Positions 57,663 to 64,000 of a DNA stretch of 64,000 nt are shown one piece after another. Made by a program: the position numbers and the translations under genes. A model generated the notes under the pieces. It saw nothing but the letters and a program-made list of their open reading frames with translations. It was not told where the DNA came from and did not search any database. The stretch comes from JASJAR01 sp039198225. Lineage in GTDB: Bacteria > Pseudomonadota > Alphaproteobacteria > Rhodobacterales > Rhodobacteraceae. Location of the stretch: positions 124,001 to 188,000 of the forward strand of contig JBCCTQ010000002.1 in NCBI GenBank assembly GCA_039198225.1, read 5' to 3'. Position 1 is the stretch's first letter. Every line of letters starts with the position of its first letter.

Positions 57663-58901
57663 TTAAGACGGGCGGGCGCGCCGCTCTTGTCTGGCAAACC
57701 AAACCAGCGCCACGGCCGCGAGGCTCAAAAGCGGCAACATCGCGAGATTGACCGCCGACCAGCCCGCCACCGGATCGGTACCCGCGCAGTTCATAAGCCC
57801 GCCCGATGCCAAGGAGGCCATCGTCACCGCACCGAAAACGATTGTATCGTTGAGGCCCTGGATCCGGCCCCGCTCTTCGGGTGAGTGGTAGTCCGCCAGC
57901 ATCGTCGTCGCGCCGATGAACCCAAAGTTCCATCCAAGTCCCAAAAGAAAAAGCGCCCCGAAGAAATTCCCAAGGGCCACGCCCGAAAGGGCGGTCACGC
58001 CCGCACCTGCGAGGATCAAAAGCCCAGTCGCCACGATCCGAACGGCGCCGAACCGCCGGATCAACGACCCGGTGAAAAACGCTGGCGCAAACATCGCCAG
58101 CACATGTACCGAAACCACATTGGCCGCGTCGTTGATAGCAAACCCGCAGCCCACGACCGCGAGCGGTGTCGCCGTCATCACAAGGTTCATCAGCGCATAG
58201 GACACCGTCGCACATATGACGGCCACTGCGATCCCGTGGCTTGTCAAAAGCGCCATCCGGCTCCGCCCGCCGCTCGACCCTTCCTCGGCCACCGCTGTGG
58301 GCGCGAGAAAGAGAAAGATCACCGCGCCAACCACATTGAGACCTGCGACCGCCAAATAGGTCCCGAAATAAGGGATCACCCAGCTTTCCGCGGTCCATTT
58401 GACGATCTGGGGTCCCACAACCGCCGCCAAAAGCCCCGCGGCCAAGACCATGCTGATGGCCTTACCCCGTCGCTCGGGCGCGATCACGTCAATGGCGGCG
58501 AACCGGTAGAAGGCCTGGGCGGACATGTAGGTGCCCGACAGGAGCGAGCCGAGCAGCAGAAAGATAAACTCTCCCGCATAGAGCCCGTAGCTCCCGAGGG
58601 CGCCTCCGACGGCCCCGGCCCCTGCCCCCACAAAAAAGCCCGCGCGCCTGCCCCGGCGCTGCATCAACGAGGAAAGCGGTGTGGCCGATAGCATCGAACC
58701 CAAGACGATCAAAGAGATCGGCAAGGTCGCCAGGCACGGATGGGGCGCAAGCATCGCACCCGCAAGGCCGCCCACGATAAAAAGCGCGGACAGCTGCGAT
58801 CCGAGGATCCCATTGGCCGCCATTAACACAGCAACGTTTTGCCAAGGCCGGTCGCTCAGCGCCGTCCCGGTTGAGGAAGTTACTTGGTCTGTCGGTGCCA
58901 T
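57663..58901 (-). CDS. MFS transporter
   Basis: A 412-residue major facilitator with about 12 hydrophobic segments. The loop-2/3 motif is PLSSLMQRRGRRAGFFVGAG, and LGLGWNFGFIGATTML in the second half is typical of this group. I chose ATG 58901 (MAPTDQVTSSTG); the frame open to 59033 adds 44 residues that overlap the divergent cobK promoter. Substrate unknown. The gene is divergent from cobK. Confidence 0.88.
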   Translation of the reverse strand: MAPTDQVTSSTGTALSDRPWQNVAVLMAANGILGSQLSALFIVGGLAGAMLAPHPCLATLPISLIVLGSMLSATPLSSLMQRRGRRAGFFVGAGAGAVGGALGSYGLYAGEFIFLLLGSLLSGTYMSAQAFYRFAAIDVIAPERRGKAISMVLAAGLLAAVVGPQIVKWTAESWVIPYFGTYLAVAGLNVVGAVIFLFLAPTAVAEEGSSGGRSRMALLTSHGIAVAVICATVSYALMNLVMTATPLAVVGCGFAINDAANVVSVHVLAMFAPAFFTGSLIRRFGAVRIVATGLLILAGAGVTALSGVALGNFFGALFLLGLGWNFGFIGATTMLADYHSPEERGRIQGLNDTIVFGAVTMASLASGGLMNCAGTDPVAGWSAVNLAMLPLLSLAAVALVWFARQERRARPS

Positions 58902-59045
58902 CTCGGCCAGTCTCCCCCCTGCGACGACTTCACCACTGCAGGGCTTGCACACACTCGTATACCTTCCGGTTCTAAGCAAACGCTCGATTTGCGGGAACCT
59001 GAAGCGGCGCGCGCAATGGTCGCGCCAGCCCACGTGGAGGATTGG

Positions 59046-59855
59046 ATGGCCGACGCGTCGTCTCTATTCCCGTCCGAGCGCCGAAGCCCGGACCGGCAGC
59101 GCCGCGCCAACCCGTTTCGTGTCCTCCTCCTTGCCGGTGCCCATGAGGCACGCCAGATCGCCTTTTCCCTGACGCGGGACCCCCGGATCGTCCCGATCGC
59201 CTCCCTGGCCCGCTCCGAACGCAGCCCCACCGGTCTCGGTCTTCCGTCCCGGATCGGCGGGTGGGGCGGGCGAAGCGCCTTTGTCTCCTACCTCAAAGCC
59301 AAGCGGATCGATGGCATCATCGACGCCACCCATCCTTTCGCGACGCGCATTTCCCACCGGGCCGCAGAAGTCGCCGATGCGGAACGGCTCGATTATATCC
59401 AGTTTCTCCGGCCTGCCTGGCGGCCAAAAGCCGATGACCGTTGGGTGTTTCTCAACCGCGAGGAAGACGCAGCCCGGCACGTCCCGGCCGATGCACGGGT
59501 GTTTCTCGCCACGGGCCTCAAACGGCTCGACGCGTTCGAAGGTCTTGCGGGCCGCGACATTCTTTGCCGGGTCCGCGACCTTCCCGACGACGCCTTTCCT
59601 TACTCGCCGGGCCGTTTCGTCGTCGATAACGGACCGAGAAGCATCGACAGTGAAATGCGGCTCTTCGAAAACCTCGACGTCGATTGGCTGGTCGTGCGAA
59701 ATTCCGGCGGCCTTGAAAGCCGAACGAAGCTCGATGCGGCGCGCGAAATGGGGATCCCGGTGGCCATGGTGCGCCGCCCGCCACAGCCGGATGCCTCCCG
59801 GGCTGAAACCGTCTCGGAAGTCATCGCCTGGGTGCGCCGCCGCCTCTTGCCGTGA
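59046..59855 (+). CDS. cobK: precorrin-6A reductase
   Basis: A 269-residue CobK/CbiJ reductase, using NADPH to reduce precorrin-6A in aerobic cobalamin synthesis. Motifs are VLLLAGAHEARQIAFSLTRD, then GIIDATHPFATRISHRA and VRNSGGLESRTKLDAAREMG. I chose ATG 59046 behind GTGGAGG; an upstream ATG at 59016 has no good ribosome site. No other cobalamin gene is in the window, so it lies apart from its pathway. It overlaps the glycosylase gene by four bases. Confidence 0.9.
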   Translation: MADASSLFPSERRSPDRQRRANPFRVLLLAGAHEARQIAFSLTRDPRIVPIASLARSERSPTGLGLPSRIGGWGGRSAFVSYLKAKRIDGIIDATHPFATRISHRAAEVADAERLDYIQFLRPAWRPKADDRWVFLNREEDAARHVPADARVFLATGLKRLDAFEGLAGRDILCRVRDLPDDAFPYSPGRFVVDNGPRSIDSEMRLFENLDVDWLVVRNSGGLESRTKLDAAREMGIPVAMVRRPPQPDASRAETVSEVIAWVRRRLLP

Positions 59856-60484
59856 GCGTCGGCCGGATCATTGAAACGCCGGCCTGTGTCGCCGAAGGCG
59901 CGACCTATCTGGCCGCGCGCGAACCCCGCTTCGCCGCCGCGCTTGATCTCATCGGTCCTTTGCCACTTCGCCGCCGAAAGGATGGGTTCGAACCCCTTCT
60001 CTCGGCCATCGTCAGCCAACAGGTGAGTGTCGCGGCGGCCGATGCCATCTGGAAACGGCTCAAAGGCGCCGGCTTAACTGGGCCGCGGAAAATCGCATGG
60101 GCCAGCCATGACGATCTCCGGGCCTGCGGACTTTCGCGGCAAAAGATCCGCTATGCCAAAGCGCTCGCAGGCTCGGGGCTTCGTTATAGCGCGCTCCGAG
60201 ATCTGGCCGACGAAGAGCTCGTCTCCGCCCTCGTCGAAATCCCGGGGATCGGGCGCTGGACGGCGGAGATCTACGGCATGTTCTCCCTTGGACGGGCCGA
60301 CATATTCGCGCCGGGCGATCTTGCCCTCCAGGAAGCCGCCCGGCTCCTTTTTGAGCTCGAAACCCGGCCGAGCGAGAAAGACATCCGCGCCATGGCCCAA
60401 GACTGGTCGCCGTGGCGGAGCGTTGCGGCCCGGCTTCTCTGGGCGTACTACCGCGTCGCCAAGGCGCGGGAGGGCATCCGGTGA
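59852..60484 (+). CDS. DNA-3-methyladenine glycosylase (AlkA-like)
   Basis: A 210-residue HhH-GPD DNA glycosylase. SAIVSQQVSVAAADAIWKRL precedes the helix-hairpin-helix LVEIPGIGRWTAEIYGMFSL, and the catalytic Asp lies just after (DIFAPGDLALQ). It removes alkylated purines from DNA in base excision repair. It starts with GTG 59852, overlapping cobK by four bases, and overlaps the hydrolase gene as GTGA. The arrangement is probably co-transcription without shared function. Confidence 0.9.
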   Translation: MSVGRIIETPACVAEGATYLAAREPRFAAALDLIGPLPLRRRKDGFEPLLSAIVSQQVSVAAADAIWKRLKGAGLTGPRKIAWASHDDLRACGLSRQKIRYAKALAGSGLRYSALRDLADEELVSALVEIPGIGRWTAEIYGMFSLGRADIFAPGDLALQEAARLLFELETRPSEKDIRAMAQDWSPWRSVAARLLWAYYRVAKAREGIR

Positions 60485-61149
60485 GCGAAAACCCAAAGGG
60501 CGGTCTAACATCCGAGCGAAAAGGCCCGGAGACGGCCCGGTCGGCGGTGGTGTTCCTCCACGGCTACGGGGCCGACGGGGCGGATCTTTTGGGGCTCGCA
60601 GCCCCCTTGGGTCAGATCTTCCCCGACACCGTCTTTTTTGCCCCCGATGCGCCGGAACCCTGCCGGGTCAATCCAACGGGGCGCCAATGGTTCCCGATCC
60701 CTTGGCTCGACGGCTCAGACGAGGCAAGTGCCGGCGCCTCCATGGCCGCCTCCGCCGACCTCCTCAACGCCTTCTTCGACCGGGTCCTTGCGGATGAAGG
60801 CCTCGCGCCCTCCCGGTTGATCCCCTTTGGGTTCTCCCAAGGCACGATGATGGCCTTGCATGTGGTCCCGCGCCGGGCTGAGGCCATGGCGGGCATCGTT
60901 GGCTTCTCGGGCCGCATGGTGCGCCCGGGATCGCTCGACGGCGAAGCGGTCGCCAAACCGCCGGTGCTCCTTCTCCATGGCAATGCCGATGACGTCGTCC
61001 CCTACGCCTCGATGGCCGAGGCCGAAACCGCCCTCAAAGGGGCCGCCTTCGAGGTCGAGACATTCACCATGGAGGATGTTGGCCACGGCATCTCTCCCGA
61101 AGGCCTCCAGAAAGCCGCTGAGTTTATCGCCAATCGGCTGGGGCCCTAG
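60481..61149 (+). CDS. phospholipase/carboxylesterase family hydrolase
   Basis: A 222-residue alpha/beta hydrolase. SAVVFLHGYGADGADLLGLA holds the oxyanion loop, the nucleophile elbow is GFSQGTMMAL, the acid lies in HGNADDVVPY and the catalytic His in EDVGHGISPEG. It resembles carboxylesterases and acyl-protein thioesterase-like enzymes. I chose GTG 60481, overlapping the glycosylase stop; the longer frame from 60412 is a shadow of that gene. Confidence 0.9.
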   Translation: MSENPKGGLTSERKGPETARSAVVFLHGYGADGADLLGLAAPLGQIFPDTVFFAPDAPEPCRVNPTGRQWFPIPWLDGSDEASAGASMAASADLLNAFFDRVLADEGLAPSRLIPFGFSQGTMMALHVVPRRAEAMAGIVGFSGRMVRPGSLDGEAVAKPPVLLLHGNADDVVPYASMAEAETALKGAAFEVETFTMEDVGHGISPEGLQKAAEFIANRLGP

Positions 61150-61325
61150 GGACTATTAGGTGGCTCAATCTTCGTCGTCGAAAGTAAGGCTATCGGCGAC
61201 GGTCGCTCCAGTTCATCCTGGGCAAAATACTCCCGCCGGAGGCTCCGGCGCGCGCCAATGCCTCGAAACGCTAAGAGCGGGGCGGCCATAAGAGAAATGA
61301 GCCGAAGGCTCGCAATTCAATAGGC

Positions 61326-61787
61326 TCACCCGGCCTGGGGCAATTGGATCATGGCCATCAACTCGCATTCACAGGCCAGTTCCCCGTCCACCGTGGCCTT
61401 GGCCTGAAACCGCCAGACCTTGCCGCCGCCCCTGAGCGTCACAAGCTCCATCCGAAGCGTGTCCCCGGGCACTACCTTCCGCCGGAACTTCGCCTTGTCG
61501 ATCCCCATAAAATAAACCAGCGCGCCGGTATCGATAAGGTCCTGGCCGAGGGAGACTATGACTGCGCTCGTTTGGGCCATGGCCTCGACGATCAAGACGC
61601 CCGGCATCACCGGCTCCACTGGAAAATGGCCGGTAAAATGCGGCTCATTGGCCGTGACGTTCTTGATTCCAACGCCCCGCTTTGTCCCATCGATCTCAAC
61701 CACTTTGTCCACCAAAAGGAACGGGTAGCGATGGGGGATCGCCCGGAGGATGGTCTGGATATCGGCTACGCCTAGCTCTTCGCTCAT
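61326..61787 (-). CDS. fabZ: 3-hydroxyacyl-ACP dehydratase FabZ
   Basis: A 153-residue hotdog-fold dehydratase. HFTGHFPVEPVMPGVLIVEA holds the catalytic His and Glu; PHRYPFLLVDKVVEID and RMELVTLRGGGKVWRFQA complete the fold. It dehydrates 3-hydroxyacyl-ACP in fatty acid synthesis. I chose ATG 61787; the frame open to 61850 is not conserved. It ends the bamA-skp-fabZ operon. In many relatives lpxA follows directly; here a non-coding gap and a convergent hydrolase lie there instead. Confidence 0.95.
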   Translation of the reverse strand: MSEELGVADIQTILRAIPHRYPFLLVDKVVEIDGTKRGVGIKNVTANEPHFTGHFPVEPVMPGVLIVEAMAQTSAVIVSLGQDLIDTGALVYFMGIDKAKFRRKVVPGDTLRMELVTLRGGGKVWRFQAKATVDGELACECELMAMIQLPQAG

Positions 61788-61859
61788 GGTCTTTTCCGGC
61801 TCCTCGTTCCCTGCCGGCGGTCTCCTAGCAAGGCCCGATTGCCGCGACAAGCCAGGGGG

Positions 61860-62426
61860 TTAGTCCTCCGCGTCGTCCTCCCCCACGGCGCGGTTGATGC
61901 GAAGGATCGCCTCGTCCGTAATGTCGATGGCGTCGACCGACAAAAACACCTGACGCCGATCGAGGATCACAAGCGCACCCTTTTCGGCCACAAGATCCGT
62001 GAGGACAGGGCCGATGGCGGCGAGGAAGGTCTGGAACGCCTCGTCCCGGGCCACGTCGAATTCCCGCGACTTCTCGATCTGCTCCGTGCGCAACCGTTGG
62101 ACCTTTTCGTCGAACGCGTTGGCAAGGCCGGTGAAGTCTTCAGGGCTCAGCTCGGCCCGACGCGCCGTGAGATCGAGCTCTTCCTGGCGGAGTTCATTCT
62201 CGATGCGCCGGCTCTCGCTCGCCAGGGCCTGACCCTCACTCTCCAGCCGGCGCCGAAAGGCAATGCCAAGATCACTTTCGGCAAAGAGCCTGTCCTGGTC
62301 GACGATCAGGACCGGGCTTTGTTGGCGTACAGGCGAATTCTCCTGGGCCAGGACGGGCCCGGCCAAAAGGCAAAGCGCCAGGAGGCTCGCCCCTATCGGC
62401 GCCCTAGAAACGCGCCTGAATGTCAA
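61860..62426 (-). CDS. skp: OmpH/Skp-like periplasmic chaperone
   Basis: A 188-residue protein. A signal peptide (LLALCLLAGPVLAQE) is followed by a coiled-coil, charged helical region (about 60-135: LESEGQALASESRRIENELR, then RRAELSPEDFTGLANAFDEK) and a beta-rich end (ALVILDRRQVFLSVDAIDIT). Skp trimers hold unfolded outer-membrane proteins on the way to BamA. The gene overlaps bamA by 23 bases and lies between bamA and fabZ, the usual place. Confidence 0.9.
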   Translation of the reverse strand: MTFRRVSRAPIGASLLALCLLAGPVLAQENSPVRQQSPVLIVDQDRLFAESDLGIAFRRRLESEGQALASESRRIENELRQEELDLTARRAELSPEDFTGLANAFDEKVQRLRTEQIEKSREFDVARDEAFQTFLAAIGPVLTDLVAEKGALVILDRRQVFLSVDAIDITDEAILRINRAVGEDDAED

Positions 62427-64000
62427 AGTTGAAGCTCCTCGTCACATCGGTGGCCTCCTCGCTCACCGGCACGGCGAAGTTGAACCGCAATGGCCCGATC
62501 GGCGTCTCCCAGAGAACCGCAAAGCCCACCGAAGAGCGCAGCGCGAAGCCGTCATCGACCGGATTTATGCAACCCACACAGGTCTCATCGAGCCCCCAAA
62601 TCGAGCCCGCATCGGCAAACACACCGCCGCGGATCCCGAACTCTTCGGGAAGGCCCAAGGGAAACTCCGCTTCTAACCGGAGGAAGGCCTGGTAATTCCC
62701 ACCGAGGAAGTCTTCATCGGCCGCTTCGGTGTCGCGCGGTCCAATGCCACGCGGCCGGAAACCCCGGATCTTCCGGCTGTTGTTGAAATAGCGCTCATTG
62801 GCCCGGGTCGGGTCATCGCCGTAGCTAAAGACCGCCCCAAGCTCCCCCGCGGCCCGGAGAAGCACGTCACCTTGGAGGACTTCGCGCTCAGTCACCCCTG
62901 TCACGCTGGTGCGCACAAACTGCGCCGACCCGCCCACGCCAGCAAAGTCTTGGCCGAAGCTCAAACGATAAAACCGGCCAGGGTCTAGGCCCCGGCGGCG
63001 GCTGTCAAAGTCGAGCCGGTAGCCCACTTCCGATGTGACAACATCGTCATCTTCGGCCAAAATGATCGCCGACGTGGCGGGCGAGGTCCCCGATAGCGTG
63101 TCCTGGGCCAGGCGATAACTTAACGTAAGCCGGGTCTGGTCGCTGATCGGGAAATTCGCCGAGGTCCTAAAGCCCAACTCGCTGGTCGTGAAGTTTTGGT
63201 CGTCAAAATCCGAGGTTTCATAGAAGACCGAGAAACTCACCGAAAGATCCCGGTCGAGGAAAAACGGTTCGGTGAAGGTCACTTGCGTGTTCTGATCTTC
63301 CGCTCCAATCGTGAGGTCCAGGCTGAGTGATTGGCCCCGGCCAAGGAAGTTCCGCTCGGAAAAGCCAAGGACAAAGCCCGGCCCGCTATCGGTCGAATAC
63401 GTCGCGCCAAAGCTCAGTGTGCCCGTGAGTTGTTCTTCCACATCCACATCGACGATGGCTTGGTCAGGCCCCGTGCCCTGGCGGCTTTCAACCTCGACAT
63501 TGGAGAAAAAGCCCAAAGCCCGGATCCGTTCGGCAGCATTCCTGATCGCCCGTGGGTTTAAGGGATCGCCTTCGACCGTGTCGAATTGGCGACGGATCAC
63601 CCGGTCGAGCGTGGTCTCATTGCCTTCAATGTCGATGCGCTCGACGAAGATCCGGGGGCCCCGAATCACGCGGAAATCGATGTCGAGTTCCAGATTACGA
63701 TTGTCGCGCGACACGACCGGGTCGATCCGCACGAAATCGAGCCCTTCGATTAGTGCCAGTTGCTCAAGCCGGTTGATCTCGTTGTCGAGGGCCAGGGGCG
63801 AGAAAATCTGGCCCTGCCGGATGCGGACCGCATCACGAAAGATACGCGCATCGACACCGGAGATCGTAGACGACGCCGTAATCTCACCCACCCGGTATTG
63901 CTGCCCTTCGGCCAAGTTAAAGGTGATGAAGGTGGCACCCCGTTCCCGGGAAAACTCGCTCGAGACGTCCAGGACCTGGAAATCCACGTAGCCGCGGGAC
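62404..64000 (-). CDS. bamA: outer membrane assembly protein BamA (partial)
   Basis: The gene runs off the right edge, so the N-terminal POTRA repeats are only partly seen. The visible part has the last POTRA domains (for example IYVERIDIEG-like: FVERIDIEGNETTLDRVIRR) and the beta-barrel, with NARG-like FLGGNYQAFLRLEAEFPLGL and a terminal RSFNFDIQARF ending in Phe, the outer-membrane insertion signal. BamA inserts beta-barrel proteins. rseP is expected upstream, outside the window. Confidence 0.97.
   Translation of the reverse strand, partial: SRGYVDFQVLDVSSEFSRERGATFITFNLAEGQQYRVGEITASSTISGVDARIFRDAVRIRQGQIFSPLALDNEINRLEQLALIEGLDFVRIDPVVSRDNRNLELDIDFRVIRGPRIFVERIDIEGNETTLDRVIRRQFDTVEGDPLNPRAIRNAAERIRALGFFSNVEVESRQGTGPDQAIVDVDVEEQLTGTLSFGATYSTDSGPGFVLGFSERNFLGRGQSLSLDLTIGAEDQNTQVTFTEPFFLDRDLSVSFSVFYETSDFDDQNFTTSELGFRTSANFPISDQTRLTLSYRLAQDTLSGTSPATSAIILAEDDDVVTSEVGYRLDFDSRRRGLDPGRFYRLSFGQDFAGVGGSAQFVRTSVTGVTEREVLQGDVLLRAAGELGAVFSYGDDPTRANERYFNNSRKIRGFRPRGIGPRDTEAADEDFLGGNYQAFLRLEAEFPLGLPEEFGIRGGVFADAGSIWGLDETCVGCINPVDDGFALRSSVGFAVLWETPIGPLRFNFAVPVSEEATDVTRSFNFDIQARF

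Noticed and set aside
58902..59045. Cobalamin riboswitch before cobK
   Set aside because: The gap is too short, and no B12-box core is visible on either strand.
61231..61247. CGCCGGA-GGC-TCCGGCG hairpin as a terminator for the esterase gene
   Set aside because: No T-run follows, and the position between convergent genes alone is weak evidence.
1..64000. CRISPR array or intact prophage
   Set aside because: No regularly spaced direct repeats, cas genes or phage structural genes were seen; the only mobile trace is the integrase remnant.

Overview
The window looks like a chromosome segment of a GC-rich alphaproteobacterium of the Rhodobacterales (Roseobacter/Rhodobacter type). The evidence is a CtrA cell-cycle regulator next to its inhibitor SciP, a SUV3-like helicase - S4 protein - FdxA - CarD block, accB/accC/aat next to a DUF2155 gene and mlaD, a VPLPA-CTERM protein, a BolA/J-domain pair and frequent GTG/TTG starts. 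It has one tRNA (Leu-UAG), no rRNA, no CRISPR array and no intact mobile element. One decayed integrase is present.

Layout. 1-5.5 kb: a HemG-like flavoprotein, a LysR/TauE divergent pair and a membrane EAL-GAF-GGDEF c-di-GMP enzyme. 5.6-18.1 kb: two divergent operons around one XRE-cupin regulator. The leftward operon holds a complete peptide-type ABC importer plus a proline-racemase-family enzyme. The rightward operon holds the regulator, a GAF protein, hydantoinase/oxoprolinase HyuA and HyuB, a small unknown protein and an M24 aminopeptidase. The region between them carries two perfect palindromes and divergent promoters. 18.5-31.3 kb: mostly housekeeping (tRNA-Leu, hisF-hisE, a lone fliG, an aspartic protease, SCP2, TPR, helicase, S4 protein, fdxA, carD, accB-accC, aat). 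31.2-41.8 kb: DUF2155, mlaD, formyl-THF cyclo-ligase, mgtE, guanine deaminase, ccmH-ccmF, bolA, a J-domain protein, ctrA, sciP and mnmA.

42-46.3 kb is an accessory patch, visibly lower in GC. It starts with a decayed tyrosine recombinase and carries a small secreted protein, a delta-class carbonic anhydrase and a divergent DUF1007 + NicO-type nickel/cobalt transporter pair. 46.3-53.6 kb holds an MFS transporter and a LysR gene divergent from a six-gene catabolic-looking operon (ABM monooxygenase, quinone-reductase-like dehydrogenase, VOC protein, AceE-like ThDP enzyme without E2/E3, RidA, cupin). I do not recognise this operon as a named pathway. 53.7-55.5 kb holds a COG0523 GTPase without the usual CxCC motif, behind a Zur-like palindrome, then about 490 bp of non-coding DNA. 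55.5-64 kb: a YbdK-type ligase, the VPLPA-CTERM protein with a clear terminator, an MFS transporter, cobK-alkA-esterase, and fabZ-skp-bamA. bamA runs off the right end.

The strongest candidates for something undescribed are the AceE-like/RidA/VOC operon (48.6-53.6 kb) and the palindrome-controlled peptide importer/HyuAB/proline-racemase regulon (5.6-18.1 kb). Next come the metal and carbonic-anhydrase accessory patch and the Zur-like COG0523 locus.
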